Shown: one piece after another, positions 22,259-34,049 of the stretch | Numbering within the stretch: the first letter of the stretch is position 1 | Layout of the letters: each line of letters opens with the position of its first letter | Translations under genes and position numbers: made by a program | Source: Halichondria panicea | Taxonomy: Eukaryota; Porifera; Demospongiae; Suberitida; Halichondriidae | Assembly (NCBI RefSeq): GCF_963675165.1 | Contig: NC_087387.1 | Coordinates: forward strand, 3,027,501-3,091,500 | Direction: 5' to 3' | Length of the DNA: 64,000 nucleotides | The notes under the pieces: generated by a model | The model's database searches: none | What the model was told of the DNA's origin: nothing | Seen by the model: the letters and a program-made list of their open reading frames with translations, nothing else

Positions 22259-25200
22259 ATGGACAGTGATCCTCGGCCTCAGGTAAGTGACAGTAGGATG
22301 TGTAGTGTGTCCTTTATATGCAAAGCTTAACCTTACTTCTTAAATGTAAATGTTGGCCCTCTGTGTGTTACATAGAACACTCTGAACAGTGGAAGCAGTG
22401 ATGGCAAAATCAACGGATTTGTTGGCAAAAGGGGGAAGCCGTATGCCATTCCTGTTGTGAAGGTGTGTTGTATTAAAGGCGTCCTAGCAGCTGATATCAC
22501 TGCATAAAATAAAAATAGGATGTTGACAATAAAACCATAACAACACTGACGCCCAACCATCGTGTTCTCCCAAGCAGCAACTATTCTAAGTTCAGTGATA
22601 GTAAGCATTGCAAAGGTAAAAAAAAAGCAACCTCATGCTCTTTTTTTTTCAGTAACTCCAATTAATTTGAGAAAGGAAATAATGAGGAAAAGCAAAGCTG
22701 CCGAGCTAGTGAGGAGTTTAGTTAGAGAGGTAAGTGACCTGACTGCAAGTGTACATTATAAGGATACACCAAACCCCCAACAGACCGTAGGCAGTGAAAC
22801 ACCCAGTGGGACACCCAACCTAGGCAGTGGGACACCCAAGATCAACGATGTAAGTGACCTGTCTGCAAGTGTACATTATAAGGATACACCAAACCCCCAA
22901 CAGACCCTAGGCAGTGGGACACCCAACCTAGGCAGTGGGACACCCAAGATCAACGATGTAAGTGACCAGTCTGCAAGTGTACATTATAACACCTAACCCC
23001 AACAGACCACCCAAACTGAAGAAGAGACGGGCCAAGTGCAGAGAGAGATGGTGGAGGCAGTAAGTGACCTGTCTGCAAGTGTACATTAAAGGATACAACA
23101 CCAAACCCCAACAGACCACCCAAACTGAAGAAGAGACGGACCAAGTGCAGAGAGAGACAGTGGAAGGAGTAAGTGACCTGTCTGCAAGTGTACATTAAGG
23201 ATACAAATCAACTTCATCAAATACTTGTGGCCATTTGGGACACAGCATACTACTTAGTGACACAACCTTAGCTATATGATAGTAACACAAGCATGAAAAA
23301 TCGCTCTTTGTTAGACTAGCTACTTCATGACAATCAAGATTGTGTTTCTGATGCATTTGTTTAAGTGTTAGAGGGGTCTTTGAGACACATGCATAGACTA
23401 TGATTAGACTCAATAAGTCGGTAAACTTACCCGGGGTAGAAAGCGAAACACGGATTGTTTCTGAGCTCTACATAGACTTCATTAATTGTAAAACATCACG
23501 TGAACCACTTCCGTTGCCAATCCCCTTCTACTCTATCTATGATCAGTCTATGTGATTCCTATCTATATAACTGAGCTTAGAAAAATATAGGACATTGATG
23601 ACTCACCTCTCACCCCAACAACCAAGCCATCCAGCCCATATCAGGTTTGTACATGTACGTCTGCATAATTTGATTATATTTGAGCTATATACGTATTATT
23701 CAGAACACACCTAGCCAAGATTAAGTGTTTTAATCCGAGATTAAAACACGTGACTTGGCTAGGTGTGTTCTAAAGGATTTAGTGCTGTCACGTGAGCTCT
23801 AGCCTCGTGGCAGCTAGATCTAGCTACATTTTAAATCAGTTGCTGGTGGCTAGCTAGCTAGCTAGACGTAATAGCAAGTTTTAGTAGGTTTGTAGATCCA
23901 GTAACTGATGCAAAGGAGAAGGAGATACGATCTAAAGCTATCTGGACTGACTGGGCATGTTCTCGACTTATTTCTCCTGCTGACCAACAGTCCCGATCCC
24001 ACTACTGGATATGCCTCCAGCTGATCTGGCTTACTGGGTGGGAAACTTTGTGCGCAAACTATATGGCAATGAGTATCTGGTTTGCTCTTTTGGAAAGCTA
24101 TGATATTCGAAGCACCTTTGATGAAACGATTATATGGATCTGGCTTAGGTACAGGTATGTACATCTTCGAAGCAAGCTGAGCCTATTTCTTCAGACGGAC
24201 GAAAAAACGATGCTATGATCAAGTCAGCAATTTGGTACACATGAAACAAGTCAAAACAATAACATTCAACTTTCTAATACTTTTCAGCTTTGCTTATGTA
24301 CATATTCAATCTGCTTGTATTATTATTATAATTATGTTATAATTATGATGACATTCAGATTCAATCTGCTTGTATTATGGTTGTTTGATAAAAAGTGTGC
24401 ATTAACAAACCAACTTAAAGCACACTTAAGTGTGGATTAAGTTATTTAATCCATGGTCACCTGACTGCTTTCAGATAAGCTGATTGGCTGGAGATCATGT
24501 GATCAGCACTAAATGTAATTAGACACTAGTTGATAAGATCTACGTGGGAAGTACATGGGAAAAGTGCCTCAGAGCAGTAGTATCTAGACACTGTCTTGTC
24601 GGTGTCCATTTAGAAGCCCTCAGCGACACCTCCAAAACAGTGTCTAACTATTATTTACTTTGTCGGACACGTTACAACAATTAGCATAGATACTCAGGGT
24701 GTCATACAGGGGAGGGGGAAAGGGGCCCCTTTGGCTCCAAATTTGCATAGTTATATATGACTGAGTTCCATAGCTGGCAGTCGAAAATACAAGATACGCT
24801 ATGTACCGTTGCGTTTTTTTTCTAATTAACCGTTAAATTTTTCCTTCGGCCACACCCATGCAGCTCTGCACGCAGCTAGCTAGCTAGAACTTTTGCAGTA
24901 GTTAGCTGTTAGATATTATAGCTAGCTAGCTAGCGTTTTCTAACCTTGTAGAACAGAGATAGGACTCTATAGAGACTGCAGACATCCTTTTTGATGAGAA
25001 GGTTAAGTGAATGGTGTGTTTTATGTCTTTGTTGTAGATCTAGAGCTAGGCCTACAGCTAGCCATAGCATAGCTAAGTAGCTAGACTAGCTACAATACTC
25101 GAGATGACTAGGATTGTCTCTTTGTTAGTTTTCTAAAACTTTTCTGCAAAACGTACTTGCAACGTGCAACGGTAATTAGCAACGGTACGATAAATTCAAC

Positions 25201-27903
25201 GCTTTTGATACGGTGTCAAAACGGAAACGCTTCGAACGTACTACAGACGTACTACGTAAATGGAATGGGTACTTTATTTTGACCGCTACTGTATGTGAAT
25301 CCTACCTATATATATTTTATTGCATTATAGGACATTGATGACTCACCTCTCACCCCAAAAACCGAGCCATCCAGCAGCTTCTGCCGTCAAGACCCATATC
25401 AGGTGTGTATGTCCTTACGTCCTGCATGACATAATTTGTCGCTATAGTACAGTACGTACACTATTTTGCTTTTATAAGAGTGCTTGGTGCTTGGTGCTTG
25501 CTATGGACATCATATAATTATTTTGTTGGGCACATTCACCACAAACAACAATTAGCAACATGTAGATATAGTGGAGAGGAATTGGAAACGAATTAATTAG
25601 TCAAAGTTATGTGAATCGATCCTACCTACATATATAATTCATATAATTGAGCGCTTATAGGACATTGATGTACTCAAGCAAAAACGTTTCAAAAGGCATT
25701 TCCGCGAAAATGTACACCCTTGAAATTACGGTACATACATTGTAATAGCTAGAGTGGTTATAATTATTATACTTACGAGATATTAACTACAGGAGTACTC
25801 TGAACAGGCCAGGCTGCAAGAGTCCGACTCGACCCCTACTCTAAAGAAGAGATGTCTGCGAGAGATACAGGTGAGTGATGGTTACAACAAAAGCACAACC
25901 ACAGTGTACGCATGTAGTATGCTAGAATACACCCACACTAATTGCAATGACTAATTAATCACCTTCACAGGAGGGTCGGCCGCAGAGTTCTAACCACAAC
26001 CTCACTTCAGAGGAGGATTCTGACCTGAAACAGGTAAATTATGCAATCAGGGTATAAAAGTCATGTGCAGTATATGCTTAATCAGAGGCTGCGGCTACTA
26101 AATGTTTCATTTTGCTGGCAGAGTAGGCTATACAATTCGAGAGAGGCGTTTATTAGGCCTACTAACACCTCAACCCTTTACAATTCATCACCCTTTCAGT
26201 CCTAACCCTGTAGCACACTATTATGTACTAGGGGTTAATTAACGTCACATCGGTATGTACTTGGTCATTGTAAGTAATTTTCACCTGCACAAACTCAAAT
26301 TCTGCCATGAGAAAGTCTTTCAAAAAAGCACTATACGTATATACCTCATGTAGCCTCAAATTTCATTGAGGTTATACTGTTTGAGAGTAGCTCTATTATA
26401 TGGGATGTTTTATTTGAGGGCGGCCTTCGATCAAGCATCAGATTTTACAGAGAGGTAGTAGAAGGACTGTAGATACTATTGATTTCCCCGCCTGTCACAT
26501 ATACGGTATACATAGAAATTTAAAACGGATCGTACATGTCATGTAATTGCAAGGACTTACTCACCTTCACAGGAGAGTGCCTTCGACCCATGGCCGACTT
26601 CTAACCACAGCCTCAGTTCAGAGGAGGATTCTGACCTGAAACAGGTAAATAAATCACAGTATGAAAGTTATGTGCATCTTAGTAGGATTACTACAGAAAA
26701 TTAGAACGAATCGTATTCCACGTACATGTCATGTGATTGCAATGACTTACTCACCTTCACAGGATAACCACAGCCTCAGTTCAGAGGAGGATTCTGACCT
26801 GAAACAGGTAAATTATGCAATCACAGCGGGTAGTACATGTATATGAGTAATCGAAACCTAATAAGTATTTACTTTAATTAAACCATAGATTGAAGAGTTA
26901 GAGGGATAGGAAACGGAGTGGTGCATGTGATAATTTTACATTGAATCTGCAGTGGAGCCTCGAAAATTATCCGCGCTACGCCCTATGAACGAGGCTATTA
27001 ACCACATTTTTGCCGGGTAACTCCCAAAGCTGTGTTTCCTCGAGACATCATCTCTTTCAGCAACTTATAACACGCCTAGTCCATGAGCCACGTGTAGTAC
27101 TTGCTAATGACTGACCACACCCAGTAAAAAGAGACTTTCCAATAAAGTTATATGTTCCCAAGGCTGTTTTAGAGCTATTGGAACATGTAACGTGTAAGCG
27201 TGCTGGTTATGACTACTACAATAGGTATAGACCTTGAAATATAAGTGAGTTGCACGGACTAAGCACAGTTACTTGTAGTTTATTATGCACTGAGTGTAGA
27301 AATAGATATTGTTGTGATGGCCTCGATTAAACCGCAGCGTAGCGCGGATGTTACTCGAGATACCAACCGTTTCCTATCCCTCTAACTCTTCAATCTATGA
27401 TTAAACGCCCAGGCCCTGTCTTTGTTAATAAACGCTCAACTCGCTCATGTATGGGGTGTGGCACTGTGGATGGAGCTCAAGTAGCACGTGGAACCAGTTG
27501 CAAGCATGGCAGCATAGAATAATAGATACTATTTATGACGCATCGATAGCAGAAAGAGAGATACCGATGCAGATGGCACTCTTATGGCTTATATATATTA
27601 AAGCTATTTAAGCTGAGACAGTAGCCAAGAAGAGCTGCTGTGGAGTAGACAGAACAAGAAACGCCAGACTTCCACATGAAATAAACGTCGGGCGTTTAAT
27701 CAAGTAAATACGGTACACATTTGTGCTGAATGAACTCTAGGATGCTTACATGGATGAATGCAGCATACATTGTATGTGTACTGTCAGTGTGTAATTCAGA
27801 TTCACTCTATTGCCAACAGCAACAGAAGTCTACTCCTCCTGTACAATCAACTCCAAGACAAAGCCCAAGGAGACTGCGTTTACGCAAAATGCAGAGAACA
27901 GAG
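22259..27903 (+). CDS. Array of phase-0 microexons forming the N-terminus of the transposase gene
   Basis: Exon candidates with good splice ends are 22259-22282 (MDSDPRPQ), 22376-22462, 22591-22615 with 22653-22729 (KAAELVRSLVRE), 22784-22849, 22904-22957, 23006-23059, 23115-23168, 23591-23644, 25331-25402, 25793-25870, 25971-26033, 26573-26644, 26763-26807 and 27820-27903. All but one adjacent pair are multiples of three, with phase 0 at both ends. Two families are tandem duplicates: DIDDSPLTP (23591, 25331, plus a decayed copy near 25661) and SSEEDSDLKQ (25971, 26573, 26763). The peptide is Ser/Thr/Pro-rich and acidic, ending in a basic PRRLRLRKMQR, so it looks disordered with a nuclear signal. 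The last exon is in phase with 28886. Joining them into one transcript is inference. Confidence 0.55.
22443..23206. repeat. Right arm of the 764-bp inverted duplication
   Basis: Reverse complement of 13371-14134, appearing identical by eye. It contains 54-66-nt exons separated by 48-55-nt introns that all start GTAAGTGACC and end CCCCAACAG. The outer boundary at 22443 falls inside the exon encoding KRGKPYAIPVVK. The inner boundary at 23206 lies just after an intron start. Confidence 0.9.
23207..25330. other. Intronic spacer in the microexon array
   Basis: Besides the exon at 23591-23644, this holds a 70-bp perfect-ended hairpin (23702-23771), a fragment of the AGACACTGT inverted-repeat family (24580-24650) and runs of GCTAGCTA. 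No other gene was seen. Confidence 0.5.
23702..23771. repeat. Short palindromic element
   Basis: Ends AGAACACACCTAGCCAAG and CTTGGCTAGGTGTGTTCT are exact inverted copies (18 bp). Inside, GTTTTAATC pairs with GATTAAAAC. It is probably a tiny foldback element in an intron. Confidence 0.8.
26884..27399. mobile_element. 515-bp MITE with 33-bp terminal inverted repeats
   Basis: The first and last 33 bases are perfect inverted copies (CATAGATTGAAGAGTTAG outward), at 26884-26916 and 27367-27399. Both sides are flanked by ATTAAAC, a likely 7-bp target duplication. Inner blocks also mirror each other (ATCCGCGCTACGCC and GTAGCGCGGAT). No transposase is encoded. It sits in the intron between the last SSEEDSDLKQ exon and the QQKSTPPVQS exon. 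Confidence 0.85.
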
Positions 27904-27911
27904 GTACGTGA

Positions 27912-28367
27912 AAGGCCACCATACACCAGGCAATTTTCAGGCAATTTATTGCCTACAATGGTTGTAGGCAACTTGTTGCCTGAAAGATCAAAGGATTTAT
28001 GATTTACCATTTATTTGCTATAAAAAAACCACACTATCACATGCTGTTATAATTATCTGAAAAAGTATCAAAATGGCCATTTGTGAGTGGTAGAGGCTAG
28101 TGAACTGATCAATGTGTTGAAGAGAGACCCTGCTTTTACAATTTAAAGTCCAAAAATTAATTTTGTATCCACTTTTTGGTCCAAATGACTCTATTTTGAT
28201 GATTTCCCCTCCTTTTCCTTAGTTTCGTAAACAGCAGAACAGAGCGGTAGCAAACAACAAACTTTTAACCACAATTTTTAAGGTCAAGGTACAAGTATTG
28301 TATGCAACGAGTTTCTTGCGGGTTGCTTGCAAATTTGCATGCCTGAAAGTTGCTTGATGGTGGCCTT
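27912..28367. mobile_element. About 455-bp MITE adjoining a splice donor
   Basis: Terminal inverted repeats AAGGCCACCAT and ATGGTGGCCTT bound the element. Near the left end a strong internal hairpin is formed by TTCAGGCAA, TTGCCTACAA, TTGTAGGCAA and TTGCCTGAA. It begins 8 bp after the donor of the exon ending at 27903. No coding capacity. Confidence 0.75.
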
Positions 28368-28885
28368 AATAAGAGACAATGCTGCTAGACACAAACAACA
28401 AATCATACTGTACAAACTGGATTATTAGTGCTTACTCGATTATAAGCGTACGTATCTTGATTTTAAGTGTATGGCATGCAGTCGATTTTAGTGCTTTCCC
28501 ATAGAATTGAACCAGCTCGTACTGTGCTTGCTGGGACTCTTGGGTACGCTGTTACCTTGCCTGAGAGTAGCAGGGAGAATATGTTAGATGAGGACCCTTT
28601 TGTTGCAGGTGCTGGTCAACCAATATAAAAATTATACTTACAATGTTCCTGAAAAATTTAGCATACGTAACACAACTAGAGCTAGTCAGTTCATTACTCG
28701 TGGCAGATTTTCTGGGTGGGGCTCAAAAATGACTGCAGTACAAACAGTACAAACAAGCGCATCCTCAAACATATGCGCATAGAGCTCTCCTATTTAGACT
28801 TTCTACGGTATGCAACTAACTCTAAATGCTTCCTTATTCACGCACTGATTAGTTAGTTAACCAATTTGTCTTTGCCGACCCACAG

Positions 28886-31800
28886 ATGACTTCGTCAAGT
28901 TCGAGTGACACCGATTTCGATGACAAGTCCGGGAGTGAGTACATTCCAACTCCGCTTCGACTCCCACAAAGGCGTCCCAGCCCTGTCAAAGAGGCCAAAA
29001 CTCTCACTCCCTACTCCGTCCCACACCATTGCCTTTTTGTCGACACCAGACAACTTGAACACTTTGTTGAACAATTGAATGACACTATGGGGTGTAAAAC
29101 AGCCGGATGTCAAGGGAAACTTGTTGTTCGTGATGTAACGACTCGTGGTATGGGAGGAACAGCTACTGTCGTATGTATGTGCACTGGATGCCGAACCATG
29201 TTGGAATTTCCGACTTCATCCAGAAACACCACACTTGCCAAAAATGACATCAAGTTGGCAGCACAGGTGGCATTCCTCGCTGCAGGGTGCACATACGAAA
29301 CGTACGCCAAGGTGCTCAAACATGTTTTAGGAATTAAGGTGGTGAGCCATTCCGAATTCATAAAAACTATCGGAACTCTACACCCCATTGTCGAGAAGAT
29401 GGTAAACGAACTGTGTGAAGGAGAGAAGAACCGTATGAAAGATATGAACGACGATGAGCTGGGGTCGTGGAAACGCGCAGTAACCTGTGCAGATGGCGTC
29501 TGGATGACTCGGGGGTTCCACAGCCAGAATGCCACGTACTCCATACGGAATTACTTCACTGGTGCACTCCTCTACTACCTACACATCTGTCAGAAAGGTA
29601 GTGACAAAATCATTGATGAAGAGCTGTACAAAGGATCGTCTAAATCTGCGGAGGGGTATGCGGCACTAGTGCTAGTAAAGACGGCAAAGGAGGAAGGAAT
29701 GAACATCGAGATCCACTGGCAGGATGCAGACTCTTCATCGAGTAAACCTTTAAAAGAGATTTTCCCAGGTGCCGCAGTGATGACCTGCGGAGGACACACC
29801 GGCAGAGCTCACCTCCACCAACTGCAGATCTTCTCAAAGAGCAAAACTTTGACAAACTGGTACAAAAATAAACACAAAGATGATTTCCCGGAAGTAAACA
29901 CTGTGGTTTGTTGCAAAAGACACCATGTGGGATACGGATGCATGACGGACGCTTTCTGCCAAAGGGCGCGAAACAACTTCTCTAACATTCTCTCGAGCAG
30001 TGACTCACCCCAAGAATTTTCTGAGCGCTTGCTAAACATGGTACACCACGTGCAGGGTGTTCACAAATGGGAAGGAGGGCAATGCCAATTCCACGCACTG
30101 AGAGTATGCAGCTGTAATAAATGCCCAGACAAGAACCAGCCTCAGTGCGAAGGTAAAGACTACACAACAAGAGAGGTACTGACTTGCCCTCTCCACTTGC
30201 TGGTGTACAAAATTGAGTGCCACGTTAGGGCCCAAATGGCCTCCAAGCTAATCCACCCAATTTTGAAGCGTGGCCACTCTAACTGGTTGGAAAGCTCGCA
30301 CAATGTCATTATGCGGTTCAGGAACAAGCACATACATCTAGAACGGCTACACTACCACGTCTCCACTAACCTAGGTCTGCTGCAAGCCAACATGACGCAG
30401 GAAGGCAACCAACAAGGCCTAAAATACCATTGGAAGACAGACCTCCTCCAGCGATTGGGTCTTCCTGTATATGATGGTGTGTTGGAGTACCTTGAGAGTC
30501 ACAACCGTACCAGAATGAAGGGACTCGCCAGGGCGAAAACAGCAAAAGGCAAGAAGAGGAGGGTGGAGCTGAAAACACTGAGAACACAAAACGCCAAAAA
30601 GAGATTGTTGTGGACCGGGAAACACGGACGGGACACCTACAGCGAGGAGGACAAGAGAGAGGACATTAAACCGCCCCCCCCAAAATCCAAGAAGATCAAA
30701 GACACTGCGGCCTCAAAAAAGTCCAAGAGCACTGTTACTGAAAATGACAACCTGACTGTCGCACCAGCACCCCCACCCGACCTCCCCGTGGACCCAGACA
30801 AGGATACTGTGCCCCCAATAAAATCCGAAGATACTGCGGTCCCAAAAAAGTCCAAGAAGAACAGAGACACTGCGGCCTCAAAAAAGTTCACGAAGAACAA
30901 AGACACTGCGGCCTCAAAAAAGTCCAAGAGGAACGAAAACACAAGTCTAAAGCGTGGCGATTATGTGTGCATACATCATAATATGAAAGACATGCACATG
31001 TGCTGCCGCATAGTCGATCACACGCCCGGATCTATAGCCACCATGTACAGCTTATGCTGTATAGCTGGTGTGCTAGAGGGCATGCAATCAGAAACAGAGG
31101 TGACTATATCCGCACCAACAACTCCCCCAATTTCTACAAAAAGGTGGCGGAACAAAGGTAGAATAACGCTTAAGGATGCTTGGAAAAACGCAGAGAATCT
31201 GCAGAAATGCGATTGCGTTTTGCTGGCAATCAACGAAGAAGGCATTGTCGACCTCACCAACGCTCAAACTAAGTCCCCTCCAAATGCTGACAGTGTCTGG
31301 ATTGATAACGCTGTGTATATCCTACATGAGTCGGATTGGAACCGCATCAGTGGGAAATCGACCATGGATGGCTCGATGATACCATCATCTCAGCATCGCA
31401 GAAACTGCTGGCTCAGCAATTTCCAAACATCGCCGGACTGCAGCCGCCCACCCTGGAACAGACGAAGGGTGGATTCACAGGCCACACAGGACCCTTTGCT
31501 CAAATCCTCAACATCAGAAACAGTCACTGGGTGCTGGTATCAAACCTTGGATGCGACAAACACGTTGTACACGTATACGACACATTGTACACAAGTTTAC
31601 CTTCTTCCACAATTAACACAATTGCAGGCCTGGCATTCTGCTCTCTCTCCGAGCTCGAGATCAAAATGGTAGACGTTGATCTCCAAAAGAACAGGGCCGA
31701 CTGTGGTGTCCTGAGTGTTGCCAATGCCTTCAATTTACTTTCGGCAAGATCTCCCTGTAGTGTGCGATACGCCGACTCGAACATGCTCAGACGTCACCTG

Positions 31801-32064
31801 TGCGAGTGCCTGGAAAGGTGCTTGTTTTCTTTTTTCCCTACACTCGGTGATCAGTCGTCAACAAATCTCGACACGACCTTCAAGTTTACAGTTAGAGTAG
31901 GCGTGTATTGCGTGTGCCGTAAGCCAGATCATCCAGACGTGGAATACATGGCTGAGTGTGAGGGATGTGGTGAGTGGTTCCACGAGCGCTGTGTGGATAT
32001 ACCACAAAGTGTGTTCAGCGACAACGAGCCATGGAAGTGTCTGGAATGCACTAAGAAACTATAA
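28886..32064 (+). CDS. DDE-type transposase fused to Ulp1 protease and PHD finger
   Basis: A long exon starts after CCCACAG at 28886 (MTSSSSSDTDFDD, acidic). In order it contains a zinc-ribbon-like Cys set (MGCKTAGCQGK and CMCTGC), a helical region, a catalytic core with TCADGVWMTRG (Asp near 203) and IHWQDADSSSSK (Asp near 280), CGGHTGRAH, a Cys/His-rich insert (CCKRHHVGYGC, CSCNKCPDKNQ) and GHSNWLESSHN, then a lysine-rich tail with repeated DTAASKKSK. The frame then shifts near 31350-31370 into a second frame ending at 32064. That frame has a Ulp1/C48 domain (NSHWVLVSNLG, VYDTL, QKNRADCGVL: His, Asp, Gln and Cys all kept) and a C4HC3 PHD finger (YCVCRKP, CEGCGEWFHERC, WKCLEC). This is a DNA transposon protein or one recently taken over by the host. 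The closest family by memory is a Mutator/Kolobok-like group; this is uncertain. Confidence 0.75.
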
Positions 32065-33167
32065 TTACTATGTACAATTCTTTTTTTGTTGGTCTAATTT
32101 GCAATAATTATGATTTGTGTTATAATAGTTATCTAATTACATGAATATGTTGAGAGTATTATTCTGTTTGCGTTATACCCTAAGGTCACTCTATAGACGA
32201 GTAATTTTAGCGTTTTTAGGGTACTAATTTTGGCGGATTTGTAGCAAATTCATTAGGCATAATATTTGTCAAAAGATTTACTAGTATCCGTTTTAAGGTC
32301 GAATGGTGAGAAAATTTACTGTTTGAAAGTTACATGTACATGTATGTCAATTCTAAGGTGCGACAATTTGCTTTTGCAGTTCGAGGGTGCGGTAATATGA
32401 TGTCTGGTGGCTTATGCATTATGCCGCAGGTGCTATAAAATATGTTACGGTTCTCACAATCAGCTTATCAAGACAAACAAAACAAACAATGGCGATAATT
32501 ATTTCGAAAGCTAGAGCATATGAATCTTAGTTGAACTCCTCGCATTGATGTAGAGAATTTTGACGTAGAGAATTGCCATTGTTGGAACCAATTTGAGAGA
32601 GGCCACTGTTCAAGAGCGGCGTTTAATTAGCCCCAGCTAATTCAATAACCTTTAGTTTGTCATCAAAAGTTGTTTCCCCTGCATAAACTTAAAACTCTGC
32701 CATGAGAAAGTCTTTGTGAAGCACTAACAAGCTGCTACCTGTACCTTGTAGCTACGTACATGTAGCTAGTATAATAGGCTGCCACGTGCAGAAATGCTAG
32801 ATTCAAAGTTCGCTGAGGCTACTATTTGAGAGCGGCTACTAAATGTTACATTTTGCTAGAAAGGGAGGCTACTATTTGAGTGCGGCCTCTGATAGAGCAC
32901 ATACGGTATCTTTGGCAACAAACACCACCTCAGATAGATACAATAATTATGTGTAACCTCCTAAAGACAGGAGTCAAAATGAGCTACCGTACAGCTTCGA
33001 GGCACTAAAATTAATGTTTGCGGTTTTCAGGGATTGAACTTGAACCTTGAAAATGTTGTGCCCCAAAAAACTTTTGGTATTGACTACTGTAGGAGTCAGG
33101 ATTTTATCTAGTGGGGGGAAGGGGGGCTGAACCTTCCTCCCCCCAAACTTTTAATCCTAGATGATAT
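32065..33167. other. Non-coding spacer downstream of the transposase gene
   Basis: No gene. 32580-32900 resembles 26080-26440 (CTGCCATGAGAAAGTCTTT, GGCTACTATTTGAG), an old interspersed repeat present on both sides of the transposase exon. A G-rich tract lies at 33112-33128. Confidence 0.5.
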
Positions 33168-34049
33168 GGAAAGCCAAACGTTTCAAAATTACACATAAAA
33201 TGCGCTTGCGATAAGTACGAAATAGCGTGCGCAAACATTCAGTACACGCGCGTTAATAACCGTTCACGCGAGCAAAATTTACTCAATAAAAGTTCACCCA
33301 GGGTTCAGGATTTCTTTCTTTATTTCCTCAATCATCATTTCTTTTTTACTAGCTAGCTAGATGACCAACAAAGAAATACAAAACGGACAAAAAATGTAAT
33401 GGAGAGTTTACAAAATAATAGTTGAACAAACCATTGACATTTGCTTGCAACAAAGGACCCCTAGTGCCCAAAGTCGGGTTGGTGGATAGGAATGACGAAT
33501 GTCTCACTATTAGATCTAGCAGTACAGTGCCACCAGTTTTGTATTAGCCGGGGAACTACAGGAAGCTAGTGCTTTCTCAGTTGTTAGTACAATGGGAGAC
33601 TGAACTACGAACTACTTCGGAAGGAAGATCTTCTGAGTCCAACCAACGAGGCGCGTTAGTTGAACTCCGCCCAACTAGACTGGTGCTGGTGCTTATTTTT
33701 TCAACAGGAATACAGTCCTAGCACCAACTCTAGACTTTGGGCAGTAGGGGTCCCTTGTTGCAAGCAAATGTCAATGGTTTCTTGTAAAGTAAGTGTCCAT
33801 TTTCATTTCTTTGTTGGTCGTCTACCCAGCTAGTTTAAAAAGGAGATGATGATTGAGGCAATAAAGAAAGAAATCCTGAACCCTGGGTGAACTTTTGAGT
33901 TGGAGTAAATTTTGCTCGCGTGAATAGTTGGTTGCTTTTGCACGCGTGAATGGTTATTAATGCGCGTATACTGAATGAATGTTTGCGCATGCTATTTCGT
34001 ACTTATCGTAAGCGCATTTTATGTGTAATTTTAAAACGTTTGGCTTTCC
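33168..34049. mobile_element. Foldback element with about 320-bp inverted arms
   Basis: The left arm (33168 to about 33484) and right arm (about 33731 to 34049) are inverted copies at roughly 90% similarity, beginning GGAAAGCCAAACGTTT and running inward through ATGCGCTTGCGATAAG, GTTCACCCAGGGTTCAG, GACCAACAAAGAAAT and CAAACCATTGACATTTGC. The central 250 bp is not repeated and has no gene. Confidence 0.85.

Noticed and set aside
29110-29544. Long minus-strand frames opposite the transposase
   Set aside because: Shadows of the GC-richer plus-strand coding sequence.
31330-31375. Programmed -1 frameshift site in the transposase gene
   Set aside because: The needed shift is -1, but no canonical X-XXY-YYZ heptamer lies in the zero frame there. 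A simple indel is more likely.
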